Notes: generated from the letters alone by a model not told the origin. DNA of 64,000 nucleotides from Auricularia sp. M13 (GCA_037042915.1 CM073193.1:2108001-2172000); one strand, 5' to 3'. Positions 34,201-47,910 are shown, counted from the stretch's first letter. Numbers and translations: made by a program.

Positions 34201-37200
34201 CACCTTCATATGCTGTTGTGGATATCTGGTTCTTTGGCACCACAATCTCTGCGCGACACCATGGAATCCGATGTGAATTATAAACGTCGCCTTTTCGACT
34301 ACCTCGAGCGTATTATTAGCACATCTATGCCAAAAGACCGGGCGGTTGTTAAGGCATCTCGAGCCAAATTCGTTGAACGGCCCGATGGCGAGCCGCATCC
34401 GTCGACGCTGAGATGTCCGCATCCCGATGAGCCCAATTTTCGCAAGGAATGGGATGCACAGCTTGAGCGTTTAACTTACGATTCCCACTTCCACCGTCAT
34501 AATCCCGGATGTTACAAGAGTCTGAAACCTGGTCAGTCGCCATTCCTTCCCGACGGATCATACAATCCCGCGCTCTGTCGCATGCGAATGGATGGTATTA
34601 CACGCGCTGAGACGGTCATTGACCCTGAGACTGGTTCTATTTTGCTTCGACGGTGGCATCCTCATATCAATCAGCACAATCGAATCTTGACTATGTTATC
34701 TCGTGGTAACAATGATGTCAAATTTATCGGATCCGGCCAGGGAGCAAAGGCCCTGACTTATTATGTGACCGATTACGTAACGAAGGACAATCTGCCCATG
34801 GAGGAGATTTATGCCGCCTTGGTTAAGTGTGTAGAACGTGCTCGGGATCCCAAGTTTCAAGATCCTTCTTTTGTTGTTGGCAAGCCAGGCGACGCAGACA
34901 GTCTTGAGCGAGGTCGTAAACTGTTGCGACGTGCATGTAACAGTTTATTGGCATCTCGGGAGATTTCTGGCCAGGAGGTTGCTATGTTTTTTGAGAAGAG
35001 ACATTCAGCTCCGGATCATTACACTAACATCAGCTATGCGACGTTGATCTGGGGCAACTTCTGGCGTTGGCTAGAAAGTAACGAGAAGGTGGAACGAGGC
35101 GAAGATGTCATTGTCAACGACAAGTTAACCTTTGATGAAGAGGACATTGCAAAAGGATTTGCTCCATCGAGTCAGTTAGAGGACTACCGTTATCGTGGTA
35201 CAGCTCTGCAGAATGTACCTCTCTATTGGTTTGTGGCAACCACTGTGCGGGTGTCTGCTGCGAGGGAAACAGTACGCGAGGCAACTGCTCAAACGACTAG
35301 CAACCGCGCTACGCCTCGGATACCTTTTCTCCCAGAGCATCCGAGGTATAAGCAACAGATGCTGCGATTGCGCGAGTCTAGAGCATGCCCGACTATTGTA
35401 GGACCGACGCTTCCCCGAGCTGATCATCCAGATGAACGCGAGAAATACTGCAAAGCGATGTTACTGCTATTTAAGCCCTGGCGCAGGTATTCTGACCTCA
35501 AAGGTCAACTGACATGGCAGGCCGAGTTCGATCGTTTCGAGTTTGATGACCACAGTCGCGCGGTCATGCGTCATATGCAGGAGTGGTATGAGTGCAAGGA
35601 TGCCAGCGAAGTCTATCGCGATCTCAAGAACAGAGGTGTAATCGTGAATGACATAGTGCATGGAGACATTATCAACCAGGCAATGGAGAGCGGCCACATA
35701 CGCGGCGCGGTGGATTTGTATGATTGGATCAACGAGCATCACCCAGCTCTCGAGGGCTTATTGACCGCACCCCTCGACCAAGATGATGAAGATGAAAGCG
35801 CGGAGTCTGTCGAAATCGGCCAGCAGATTGTGGTCACCAAGCATCGGGTCGAGCGCGTCGAAAAGGCGAAGAAAGTGGTTGGCGAGTTGATTGCGGCAGC
35901 CGGGCCCAATTTTCATACTATACAAGCACATAGCCAGGGCACAGAGCTGAAAGATAATGCAGAAGAGAGCACATCGGTCTCCAATAAGATGCTACGCTGG
36001 CGTTCAGAGACTGTCGCTATACGCAAGCGGTTGAAAGCAGAATCCAGGTTCGACGCAGTCCTGGACGGAAATGAGGTTGACAGTGATGTATTGGGTATGT
36101 TGTTCTCCGAGACAGACGCGCGCTCTACGGATGAACCTCGTGTTCAAGAGGTGCCAACGGAGCAGACTGGTTCAATCGGTCCGGACCGGTGGCCCGAGCT
36201 CGTTCGCGGCATTATTAAGAAGTATTCCTTTAACGCCGAACAGGAAGCTGCCTTCGGAATAATTGCAGACCATCGACTCATGCAAAGGACGGAGCAGTTA
36301 TTCATGTTCGTCGCTGGGGGCGCAGGAACGGGCAAAAGTTACATTGTTAAGGGTTTGACCGATTTGTTTCTGGCTTTAGGCTCCTTAGAAGAACTGGCCA
36401 TGTCCGCGTTTACGGGAGCGGCATCTCATTTGCTCGATACAGAGACGCTGCATTCGATGCTTGGCCTTATGATGAACGGGGAGATTCAAGGTGCAGTGTT
36501 GGACGGCTTGCAGTTCCGATGGCGCCGTGTGAAGTACTTGCTCATAGACGAAGTTTCGATGATAGGAGCTAAGTTTCTGGCACAAATAAGCAGCCGCTTA
36601 CAGCTCATCATGGGCAATACAGCACCTTTCGGAGGTATTAATGTGATATTTTTCGGTGATCCTCGTCAATTGCCTCCAATCGCAGATCCGGCTGTCTGGT
36701 CCACTCCCTCGCAAATCGCAAATAGTGCCAGCACAAACAAACAGTTGGCTACTGCAGGTGTCGCGTTATGGAAACAGGTTGAGAATACGATTGTTCTCAC
36801 TCAGAACTACAGACAGAGTGGCGATAAGGTTTATCAATCCCTGATTCAGCGCGTAGGAGATGGCACCGCCACGCGCCGTGATTGTGAATTATTGCGGACC
36901 CGTCTACTCGGCAAGGTATCTGTTACTGAGGATTTCTATGATGCACCATTAATTACTACAGATAAGGCTATTCGCGATGAGTGGAATATCAATGCTGTCA
37001 AGAGATTTGCGGCCAGAACAGGCCAGATCTACGCAGAGTACGTCGCGTTGGACAAAAGTGAGGGTAAATTAGTTTCGCACATGCACCGTGACGTTCTACT
37101 TCAGATGTCGTCCTCTTACACGCGGGATAGGATGGGATATCTTCCTCTCGTTGAGGGCATGTCGGTCATGATCATACAGAATATTTTGACTCCCGCAGGT

Positions 37201-38103
37201 ATTGTTAATGGCGCTGAAGGTACTCTTGTAAAAGTTTTCTATGATCGCTTGCCCAACGGCGAAAGAAATGCTAGCTGCGCACTCGTTAAAGTCAAGGGCT
37301 GCACTCTTCAGTATGAAGGTTTAGAACCTGGAGTCATTCCAATCAGCCCCATGGCGAGCAAGGCGTTTACGGTGAGACTTCGTAATCAACAATCCCTGAG
37401 CATCACACGGTGGCAATTACCGTTACTTCCTGCGGCCGCATATACGGATTACAAGAGTCAAGGTCAAGGCCTGCGCTTTGCTATGACTGATCCTGCGTCG
37501 GCGAAGAAGAAACGAGAGTCCGCGTACGTCATGATCACTCGTGTGCTTTGCTTGAAGAATCTGATTATCCTGAGAGACTTTGATAATTCAATTTTTACAC
37601 GCCCGTTATCTGACGAGACGCGACAGCTATTTCGCGGATTGCAAGCCCGCAGCGTAACGACAATAGAAAAATGGCAGCAGTCGGTACTTAGGAACAGCCA
37701 TTGTTACGCCCGTGCCCCGGTCCGCGGACCCCACGTGCGCTCGGCATCACTCGGCGTCATTCTACGTCACTCGGCCAACTCGGTCAACTCGGTCAAGCTC
37801 CCGAATACCCGGCTTATCTCCCCTCGTGTTCATATGCTCGGGATATGTTCTCCTCATCGTCCTCTACCTCTAGACCTCTCCCTCACTTCTCTAGCTTCTC
37901 TCCTTACTCGCATACATCCACCTAACTCGCCTTGTCCCTACTGTATCGATAGTGTTCATATCCGGTTCGCTCCACTCGTCTTAGTCATTCGCCTCTCGTC
38001 ATTCGCCCGATCCCCCGATACCTTACCCACTCGCTCTTACTCATCCTATCGGCCGATGACGACGATCTCTATTGATCTGAGGCCCCTTCTCCTTCGTCTC
38101 TAG
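31275..38103 (+). CDS. Helitron Rep/PIF1-type helicase, five exons, now reading into an LTR
   Basis: Exons 31275-31315, 31364-31450, 31507-31563, 31612-31686 and 31740 onward; every intron splits a codon after its second base. Up to 37701 the frame has 2,074 codons. Order: basic N-terminus, acidic repeats (NDGTM), a DUF6570-like part (LISQTYSKGHVITFANG), the Helitron_like_N domain (FITLNPPDLHHPLF), the Rep HUH motif (RGSLHLHMLLW), the tyrosine pair in TYYVTDYVTK, and then a PIF1 helicase with Walker A GGAGTGKS, Walker B LLIDEVSM and the late motif YKSQGQG. An LTR element inserted one codon before the stop, so the frame now runs on through LTR sequence to 38103. The original stop TGA is seen at 61463, beyond the insert. 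The catalytic part looks intact. Confidence 0.9.
31947..32062 (+). repeat. 15-bp coding minisatellite in the Helitron gene
   Basis: Seven to eight degenerate copies of GATGGCACGATGAAC in tandem, coding for five-residue repeats (NDGTM/NDGSM). Unit length is a multiple of three, so copy changes keep the frame. Confidence 0.85.
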
Positions 38104-38427
38104 GATACACTCCGAGTACTTCGGATCACCTCCCCAAGTATAAAAGACACTCGACTTTGTATCTAGCTCCCCAGTTACGAAATCGACATAGTCGTGCCCC
38201 TCGCACACTCTATCTCTCTCTCTCTCGACTTCGCCTCTGGGTTCTCCCTTCGCCCGACTTACTCGTCTGAGTCCTCTGCTGTTCGCGGTCCCTTCGGTCG
38301 TGCTACTCGACGTAGCCGGTGTGCTCAATAACGCACCGAAGGCTCTAGTTGTTCGTTCGAGTGTTCTCTGCGCCCAGACGTTCGACTATCCTTGCAACCA
38401 AACCCCCAAGGCACAGCAGGCTTAACA
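37702..38427 (+). repeat. 5' LTR of LTR-1
   Basis: 726 bp. Contains TATAAAAG at 38139-38146 and, 27 bases after it, AGTTACGAAAT (38173-38183), which is complementary to the primer-site position 38430-38440 just after the LTR (ATTTCGTAACT). This is the layout of self-priming Tf1/sushi-type elements. Confidence 0.93.
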
Positions 38428-38459
38428 GTATTTCGTAACTCGAGCTCCGCTCGAGTTGT

Positions 38460-41400
38460 ATGGCCTTTGGGACTCGACAGAACCTCAGAAGAAACCAGGA
38501 AGAACCTCATCCTCTACTCGACTCCCCCGACGCTATCCTTCGCGAAGCCCGTCGTCAGGCTCGTCTTCGCGACCAACAACCTCCTCAGCCGGCTACGCCT
38601 TCGCCATCAGTCTTGATGTCGGGCACTAGCCGCTTCGGATCATCTCGGCACTCGCAACCGCCGAACGATGATGACGAAATCCTCTCGCAACACACTCTTT
38701 CCGGCTCGCTTCACACCTCGCGTTTCTCGCCGGCCCAGTCCACACTACGCGCGGACCCGAGCGGTTCCTACCCTCCCTCAAGTCGCACGACGCGATCGCC
38801 TTCGCATCCCTCGACTCACTCGCTCGGCTCTCGACACCCTCTCGCGCTCGTTCCGTACACCGGCTCTCGCTCGACTCCTCGCTTTTCGCAGCACTCCTCG
38901 TCGTTCCGCGGCTTCTTCCCATCCGGCACCCTAACACGCCCGGCGTGGCGGCGGGGGTGGCGGAGGAGGCGGCGGAGGTGGCGGCGGTGGAGGCGGAGGC
39001 GGCGGAGGCGGCGGTGGCGGTGGTGGTCATCGAGGTGCTCCCTCGCCCTCGTCACACCACTCGCACCACTCGCACCACTCGCACGGCTCGCACCTCCGAA
39101 CCCTCCTCCCGGAGGTGGCGGCGGTGGGGGCGGTGGTGGCGGTAACGATCCTCCTGGTCCCCCGGGACCTCCCTTCGACCCTCCGTCGGACGGCTACGAC
39201 TCGGACGTCGATCGCGAACGACAATTCCACGATCAACACGACAACGTCCCTCGTGTCTACTTCGTCGACCGCGACAGCGGCTCTCGCATCGACGCCGCCA
39301 AACCCGACAAATTCGACGGCGAAACGCCAACAAACTTCGCGGATTCCTCATCGACTGCGAAACCTACTTCCTCGCCAACCCTCGGAAGTACCAGACGTCC
39401 CCGAGAAGATTCTCTTCACCGCGACCTATCTCTCGGGTCGGGCGAAGGAATGGTGGGGCGGCTACGTTCCTCTCGTCCCGAATCCGCCTCCCGGTTACGA
39501 GTTCCTCGAAGACTGGAACGAATTCAAGAACGAACTCACGATCACCTTCGGCGTCACGAACGAACGCGAACGCGCCGAAGTCAAGATTCGACGACTGCAA
39601 ATGGCCGACAACGGCAAGGTCGCCCGCTACAAGCTCCAGTTCGACGAATACGCCAAACTGCTCGGCTGGGACGACGCTGCACTCGCCTCGCAATTCTATC
39701 GCGGACTCCCTCGCCGCATCAAATCTGTCTTCGCTGCTCAAGTAGCTCAACGCCCGGCTTCTCTGACGCCACTCGCTGCGCTCGCTCTTAGCATCGACGC
39801 CAACTACTGGATCGATAAGGACGAGCAAGCTCTCGAGCACGCGAACAAACCCCGCAAAGCGCAGAAGACCACCTCGACCGCAACGCCTCAATCGGGCTCC
39901 CGATCGAACACCAAGTCCAACGCGCGCTCCAACAACGGCAACAACGGCAACTCGAACAACCACTCGAACTCGAAGGGCCAGTCCTCGACCTCGGCCCGCT
40001 CGTCTTCGAAGACCACGACCAAGTCGAAGGACGACGTCGCGAAGAACCTCAACTCGAACGGCAAGCTCAACGACGCCGAACGACGCCGTCGCCTCGATAA
40101 CAACCTCTGCCTCTACTGTGGCCATGCCGGCCACACCGCGTCCGAGTGCCGCAAGGCCGCCACAATCGCGAGTCGAAGGGTCGCGCCGCTAAGGCTCAAC
40201 CCGCGACTTCCTCGACGCCGGCTCCCGCTCCCTCGGGCGCCGCCGCTTCTGCCCGGCGGAAGCGAAAACTAACGGGCAGTTCCCCACGGGCATCTAGGGC
40301 CAACTGCGTCAAGCCCAAGATGCCTTACACTCGGTTGAACGCTGCCGCGCTCACCGATCAAGACGCTCTCATCGTCGTCCTTTCCTCCGACGCTGTCCCA
40401 TCCTTTCGCACACTCGTCGACTCCGGCTCCGAAGATCAGTTCCTCGATACTCAGTTCGCCGAGAGTCTTCGACTCCCTCAAAAGTCTCTCGATCAACCGC
40501 TACGCCTTCGGCTCTTCGACGGCTCCTATCGCGGTGTTATCTCCAAATACGTGTCGCTTCCCGTCCGCTTCCCTTGCGGAACTTCGATGATCATCAACTT
40601 CCTCCTCACCACTCTAGATCCGACTTGCTCTGCAGTGTTGGGATACCGCTGGTTGGCCCGCTACAATCCTAGGATTGACTGGTTCCATCACCGCATCTCT
40701 TTCCCCACTCGTGTCTCGCCCTCGGATCCCTCGGGCTTCGTCCCTGGGTTCTCGCTCGACTCGGATCCTCCGACTCCGTCGTCACCTCCTCCCGCGCCAC
40801 GTACTCTGCCTCCCGAACCGCCGATGGACGAAACCGCCCTTCGCGCGGCCGCTGCTCGCGTCGACATCAAGATCATCGGCGCCGCAGCCTTCGACACCTC
40901 TCGTCGACTTCGCGGCTCGATGGTCTCGGCCATCTACATTCGAGATCCATCGGTGCCCGCTCGCTCTGCGTCTGCCAACCCGGCCTCGGAAACCGGCGAA
41001 GGCATCCCCGAGTGTTATCACGAGTTCCTCGACGTCTTCTCAAAGGAGGCCTCGAATCGACTCCCTGAACATCGGCCGTACGATCTCAAGATCGACATGG
41101 AAGAAGGCAAGCCTCTCCCATCCGGCCCGATCTACTCGCTCTCCGAGCCCGAGCAACTCGCGCTTCGGGAGTACATTCAGGATAACCTCAGCAAAGGACA
41201 CATTCGCTCGTCGTCGTCCCCGGGTGGCGCCCCGGTTCTCTTCGTCAAGAAGGCCGACGGTTCTCTTCGCCTATGCGTCGATTATCGTGGGCTCAACAAG
41301 ATCACTCGGAAGGACAAGTACCCGCTTCCGCTCATCTCGTCTACGCTCGACCGCCTTCGCACCGCCAAGAAGTTCACCAAGCTCGATCTTCGTGTCGGAT

Positions 41401-44040
41401 ACAGCAATGTTCGCATCGTGGCCGGCGACGAGTGGAAGACTGCCTTTCGAACGCGCTACGGCACCTACGAGTATCTCGTCATGCCTTTCGGTCTCACGAA
41501 CGCTCCAGCCGCTTTCCAGCGCTTCATGAACGACATCTTCTCCGACCTCCTCGACGTCACGGTCACCGTCTACCTCGACGACATCCTCATCTACTCGGAC
41601 GATCCCTCGAAGCATGAGGAACACGTTCGAGAGGTCCTTCGACGGCTACGGGAGAATGACCTCTTCTGTAAGCCCGAGAAGTGCGAGTTCCATGCTGACA
41701 CCATCGAGTACCTCGGGTACATCATCAGCCCCGAGGGCATCAGCATGGACCCGAAGAAGATTGCCACCCTCCTCGAGTGGCCCGTTCCTCGCAACGTTCG
41801 CGACATCCAGTCGTTCCTCGGCTTCGCGAACTTCTATCGACGATTCATCTACGACTACTCCGATATCGTCGTCCCGCTCACTCGTCTCACTCGAAAGACC
41901 GCAACGTGGAACTTCACTCCGCAATGCCTCGCTGCGTTCAACGAGCTCAAGAAGGCGTTCACTTGCGCTCCCGTCCTTCACCACTTCGATCCCGCTCTTC
42001 CTCGCGTCGTCGAGACTGACGCTTCCGACTACGCGATCGCGGCGATCTTCTCGCACGTCCTCCCGGACGGCTCTGTTCACCCCGTCGCTTTCCATTCGCG
42101 CACGCTCACTCCCACCGAGCTCAACTACGACACGCACGACAAGGAGCTACTCGCGATATTCGAGGCGTTCGAACTATGGCGACACTACCTCGAAGGGGCC
42201 GAGACCCCAATAGACGTCGTCACGGACCACAAGAACCTCGAGTATTTCTCTACCACGAAGATGCTCACTCGTCGGCAAGCTCGCTGGTCCGAGTACCTTT
42301 CTACCTTCAACCTCCTCATTCGCTTTCGACCCGGTCGACTCGGCGGCAAACCCGATGCTCTCACTCGCCGCCACGACGTCTATCTCAAAAGGGGGATGGT
42401 GGCTACGCCAGCGCAAACCCGCAGAACTTCCGACCCGTTTTTACTTCGGAACAGTTCGCCGCTTCCCTTCGCGCGACGTATGCTGAAGAGACTTTCCTTC
42501 GCGCAGCCACGATCATGGACACCCAGTCCATTCGGGATGACATTCGCGCCTCGTACGACTCGGACGAACTCGCTCTCGACATTCGCTCGAAACTCGGCAC
42601 CGATGACGCGATCAACTGGTCGGCCTCGGACGATGGATTCTTGCTGTTCAAGGGCAGGATCTACGTACCGAACGCTCTCGATTGTCGCCTTCGTATCCTT
42701 CGCGAAAGCACGATCACCCGCTCGCTGGCCATCCGGGTCAGAACAAGACACTCAAGATGGTCGCCCGCGAGTACTACTGGCCCGACCTGCGCGACTCGAT
42801 TCGTACCTACGTCCAGGCCTGCGTCACCTGTGGGCGCAGCAAACCTCGACGACACAAGCCGTACGGTCGACTTCAACCGCTCCCGATTCCGCTTCGCAAC
42901 TGGGACTCGATCTCGATGGACTTCATCGAACAACTCCCTGAGTCCAACGGTTACACCGCGATCCTCGTCATTATTGATCGCCTCTCGAAGCAGGGTATCT
43001 TCGTCCCGACCAAGGGCAAGATCACCTCCGAAGAACTCGCGCGTCTCTTCCTCATCCACGTCTTCGCCAAACATGGCGCTCCCTCGCACGTCTCTACCGA
43101 CCGCGGCTCCGAATTCGTCTCCCGCTTCTTTCGCGCACTCGGCTCGCTCCTCAACATGACCATGCACTTCACCTCGGGTCATCACCCGGAAGCGAACGGT
43201 CAAGTCGAACGCACAAACCAGACGCTCGAGCAGTACCTCCGTCTCTACTGCAACTACGAGCAGGACAACTGGTCCGAGCTACTCCCTCTCGCCGAGTTCA
43301 CGTACAACAACACCCCGAACGACTCGACTGGTGTCTCGCCTTTCTTCGCCAACAAGGGTTTTCACCCGAACATCTCCGTCTACCCCGAGCGCGACGTTGC
43401 CTCTGCTCGCGCCCGCGACTTCGCTGTCGACATCCACGAACTGCAGGACGTCCTGAAGGAGCAGATCGCTGCCGCTCAGAAACGTTACACTGCATCTGCG
43501 AATGCTCGACGCACTCCCCCGCCTGACTTCAAGGTCGGCGACATGGCCTACGTCCTCTCGGAGCACATCAAGACGACGCAGCCCACTCGCAAACTCGCCG
43601 ATCGCTACCTAGGCCCGTTCCCGATCGTCGATCAACCTAGCTCGCAATCGTTCACCCTCAGCCTACCCGACTACCTCGCTCGCGTACACCGGTCTTTCAC
43701 GTCTCGCAACTCGAACCCCACCCTCGAGAAGCGTTCCCCGGTCAACGTCAAGAACCTCCTCTGCCCGTCGTCGTCGACGGCGAGCAAGAGTACGAGCTCG
43801 AAGTACTCAGCGTACGCATCGACAATCGCCATCGTCACTCGCGCCTTCGTTTTCGCATTCGCTGGATCGGTCACATCGGCACTCCTGACGACCCCGAGAC
43901 CACCGAGATGGGCTCCGAAAATCTCGAACACGCGCAGGAAGCAGTTCAAGACTTCTATGCTGCAAACCCCAGCGCTCCCGGCAGTTATCAAGAATTCCAG
44001 CAGATCCTCAAGAAATTCGAAAACATCTAAGCACTCGCTT
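38460..44040 (+). mobile_element. gag-pol region of LTR-1 (fossil)
   Basis: Domain order is that of Ty3/gypsy chromoviruses. A gag part has low-complexity glycine/proline sequence near 38940-39180 and a CCHC knuckle (CLYCGHAGHTASEC) near 40115. The protease shows LVDSGSEDQF near 40415. Reverse transcriptase has YLDDILIYSDD near 41575, RNase H is near 42000-42230, and the integrase has the core TDRGSEFVSRFF near 43100 with HHPEANGQVERTNQ after it. A chromodomain-like segment ends near 44030. The reading is interrupted a few times, so this copy is a fossil. Confidence 0.88.
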
Positions 44041-44150
44041 TTTCACTCGCTATTTCTTCGCTCACTCGCTTTTTACTCGATTCCAAGAAACAGCCCTTTA
44101 TTACATTTTGGGCGACTTTGGTCGCACCCGCTACTACTCTATCCTATCGC

Positions 44151-44659
44151 CTACTCGTCCGCGTCCTCGGTCGCTTCCTCGACCGCTTCCTCGTCCTCCT
44201 CCTCGGACTCCTCCTCGACCTCCTCCTCGGCCTCCTCTTCCTCCTCGCTCGAAAACGGATTGTCGATCGAATCGTCGATCGACTGGCCGAACTGCTGCGC
44301 TTGCCACTGCAGCATCCGGTACAACATCCGCTCGATGTTGTGCACCGAATTGTTCGTCCACAGGGCGTGGTTCTCCACAACCCTGCGGTGCTCGGCCGTC
44401 TTCGCGCGATCCTTGGCCGCCCTCGTCCCCAGCGTCGTCCCCTCGACGATCCGCACCTTCTTGGGGCGCTCGGGCGACGCACTCGGCGACGCTGCCCTCT
44501 TCTCGCCGCGCGGCACGAAGGGCTTGCCCGAGTGCGTGCACTTGCCGCGGCTCTGGTTGCACGCGGTGCACGTGTTCGAGCGGTGTGCTCGAACGCACTG
44601 GCCGCCGCGCTTGGCGCAAGCCTCGCACTACTCGTCGTCAGTCCCGGCGAGCAAAACAC
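44151..44659 (-). CDS. LTR-1 antisense frame with six-cysteine motif
   Basis: Antisense to gag-pol, in the 3' half of LTR-1. It carries CEACAKRGGQC and then CTACNQSRGKC, that is C-x2-C-x6-C-x8-C-x2-C-x6-C, near 44525-44640. The downstream part has a coil-like stretch (IERMLYRMLQWQAQQFG) and a very acidic end (SSEEEEEAEEEVEEE). The cysteine spacing equals that of fungal Zn2Cys6 clusters, but nothing shows DNA binding. Comparable antisense frames occur in LTR-2 and LTR-3. Confidence 0.6.
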
Positions 44660-45895
44660 GAACGACCAAAAAACTCACCTGGCTCGGAAACCGCGTCCCG
44701 TACGGCACCTCCGGCCACCTATCCGTGAACTTGCCGCCCGCGCGCGGCTTGGGCTTGGGCTTGGGCTTCGCGGCCGGCGCCACCGGGCTCGCGAGCTCCT
44801 CGACCTCGTCGTCGTCCTCGAGCGTCTCGCCCGCCCCGAGCGACGGCGAGCGAGCGACCGCGACCGGCGCGGGTTTCGGCGCGACCTTGCGCGGCGCCTG
44901 AGTCGTCTTCGCGCTCTCGACCTGCAAAATAAGCGCACCTTAGCAACGTCCCGCAATCGCGGGAGCTCGACCCATACCTCCATGGCCTTCCGCCTCTTCG
45001 GCGGCGACTCGGTCTCCTTCGCGTCCTTCGCCGGCGCCTTCGTGCTCGTGGTCGGCGCCTTCGCCGGCACCCCAGGCAATCTGTTTGCGACCCCTTAGGC
45101 CTCTAAGCGAGACCACTGATGGCTGACCCAAGGGGTCACACCAAACAATGTCCCTTTGCACAGCCACCCCTCGCGGTCACCTCCAGCAGCACTGGCCAAT
45201 GCATCACTGCGCTGAAAGCGATCTGGTGCGTTCCCAGCGTGTTCAGATGGTCCATTGGTATTGCCCCATCACAAATAGCATCTATAATCGGTTCCCTAGG
45301 TGCCTCTGAGCATGCTGCACACTGGTAGCAGCAGCAGCAAATGCAGCAGCAGCAGCAGTAATGCCGCTTGTCGTTCTGGTTGTGCGCAGCAGTCTAGAAT
45401 GTAATTTAGTGATGTGAGACACTATTCCATGCACAGAGCGGCCGCCGCATTGAGCTACACATTGAGTGCATTGTTTTTGCGGTCGCCGCGAAAATCAGCA
45501 CAGCCACAGCGTCGCATCACAGCCGGCAGCATTGAATGCAGCACAGCGGAACTGCGAGCAGCTTGGTGCACTAGTTGTACATTAAGGAGGTCTACATGTG
45601 TTATCCCATTGCTATAGTGCAAAGAAAGAAGTGTCCTGAGCTGTTCCTTACAGGCTGTTGCCCGTTGGCAGCAGCAGCAATGGCGCAGTAGCACCAGCAG
45701 CGACAGAGAGTGCTCTGGTCGCGCGCCATGCTGGAAAACACAACTCTCCATTGCTAGACACTATTCCACATCAGGGGGACGTGCTATACTATGCAGTATA
45801 TCGATGGCATTAATTTCGCGGCGACCGCGAAATTTGCACAGCCACATCTCGCGGTCACCGCCAGCAGCGGCAAGCACTGCGTTACAGCACTGCAT

Positions 45896-46374
45896 GTTGC
45901 GGTCTTCGTCGAGTCCCTCCTCCCCCGCTGTTTCATTTCGCCGTCCCGTGGCCCTCGCACCTCGGCCGGGCGCCCAAACTCCTTGCGCCCGGCCCCGCGG
46001 CCCTTTCGTCGGCGCGTCCAAGCGGTCTCTCCGCTCGGCGAGCACCTCGGTCTCTTCCCAGGAGAATGGTAATATGACGGGATGTTTCTGGTTTGGTTGG
46101 GCTCTATTTATCCCGGGTTTTCTGTCTCGCCGACGACGCCCCGGCGGTCTCTTTCGGCCTGATCTGTGGCGCCCGCGTGACAACCGGTCGGTGGCGCAAT
46201 TGGTCCGCGGGGCCCCTCGGCCTTGCTTCCGTAGTATATATATATGGGCCGTCGCCCCTCTTGTACCTTAGGTTTGGTCTGGTCTATCATACCGCTTATC
46301 CGCGCCTCCCTCTCCCCACTCATCCCTTCTCCTCGGGCGTCGTCTCGGAGAGTGATATAGCAGTCACCGTGACA
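45896..46374 (+). repeat. 5' LTR of LTR-3
   Basis: Contains a TATATATATAT run (about 46235-46245) and, 23 bases later, TAGGTTTGGTCT (46269-46280). This is the exact complement of AGACCAAACCTA, which starts two bases after the LTR at 46377: a self-priming signature. Confidence 0.9.
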
Positions 46375-46957
46375 TAAGACCAAACCTACCCTCCCTCCCG
46401 ACGCTCGAGATCCCCATACCCCTTACTCACCACCCTTCCAATCCGGGCGAACCGTTCGGTCGGCGTTGCTCGGTCCAGGAAGGAATCCGACCCCTCGGAC
46501 CGGCTAGGAGACCCCTCGCGTCGACGAGGACCCGTCGCGACCGCCGCGCCCACTCATCGGCCCACCAGGACCCTGCAGGACCCACCCTCCGGACGCCGAG
46601 CCTTGCCCACTGGCCTTCGGGTCAGGCACTCAGCCAACGAGGACCCCTCCAGACCCATACGGTCGTCAAATCCGAAAGCTCATTCCATCACCGGCTCCTG
46701 ATCTCTCCTCTTCATCAGAGCCAGGTCATCCGCGGCGAGACCACCCCCCACAAGCCCTACTCGCCGAATGCGCCGCTGCGCGTCCCCACCCCTCGGTCAA
46801 CCTCTAAACCTCCCACGGCCGACCCCTCTCTCCAGAACCTCACCCTCCGCGCATCCCGAGAGCAAGTTCCCCCCCCGTGGTGCGCGCGGCGCATTCACAT
46901 CATCTTCCTCGGATCGTGACCCCCATCATCCCCACGCATCAACGCTTACGACACATA

Positions 46958-47818
46958 CAGTGACGGAAAAAATAATTTGTACACCCGATTTTTGCCACTT
47001 TTGCAGACACAACTGTGAGAGCCTCAGACTACCAATCCTCCTGGTATTCACGTATGTTGGTGGCAAGCACCTAAGCTTTGATTGTGTGCTGTGATCATGT
47101 GAATTGGACGGGTGCTGATCGAGATATAAGCACAAGTCCATGAAACCTATATAAGTGCGAATTAGCCCCTCATTCCTGAACAAAGGCTGATATTTCTGAG
47201 ATCCCTTTCCTATCACTAAATGAGATGGTAGGCTATAGGAATATGCCATGGGAATTGGAGTCTGAGGCCAGTCTGTTTGCTGGCGTCCCAACAAACTCGG
47301 CTCTCAGTACACCCCAAACTTCATCTCATCGCTGATGTCCAGGCAAATAAACCCAGGTCTCCCTGGAATAGCTACATATAGTTATTTATACAAGGAACAT
47401 AACTCATAAATATGGGTTATCAAAGTTATCTGGAGGATTCTCAGCGATGAGATGAAGTTTGGGGTGTACTGAGAGCCGAGTTTGTTGGGACGCCAGCAAA
47501 CAGACTGGCCTCAGACTCCAATTCCCATGGCATATTCCTATAGCCTACCATCTCATTTAGTGATAGGAAAGGGATCTCAGAAAGATCAGCCTTTGTTCAG
47601 GAATGAGGGGCTAATTCGCACTTATATAGGTTTCATGGACTTGTGCTTATATCTCGATCAGCACCCGTCCAATTCACATGATCACAGCACACAATCAAAG
47701 CTTAGGTGCTTGCCACCAACATACGTGAATACCAGGAGGATTGGTAGTCTGAGGCTCTCACAGTTGTGTCTGCAAAAGTGGCAAAAATCGGGTGTACAAA
47801 TTATTTTTTCCGTCACTG
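46958..47818. mobile_element. 861-bp palindromic TA-flanked element, copy 1 (Tc1/mariner-type ends)
   Basis: Two perfect-looking inverted arms of 378 bp (46958-47335 and 47441-47818) flank a 105-bp loop. Ends are CAGTGACGGAAAAAATAATT, flanked by TA on both sides (46956-46957 and 47819-47820), as in Tc1/mariner-type transposition. The arms give a frame of about 110 codons on each strand, but no transposase catalytic motif is recognised. It is inserted in LTR-3. Confidence 0.9.
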
Positions 47819-47910
47819 TACACCATATAATCCGGATCGGCCGCCAGACCGACGCCTCTTTCCCCCCTTTTTCCCCGACACGCCCCTTTGTTCGGACCGA
47901 AAGCTCACAA

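Noticed and set aside
37702-38103. C-terminal 134 residues of the Helitron frame as a real domain
   Set aside because: This part is LTR sequence read by chance; the original stop codon is found beyond the LTR element.
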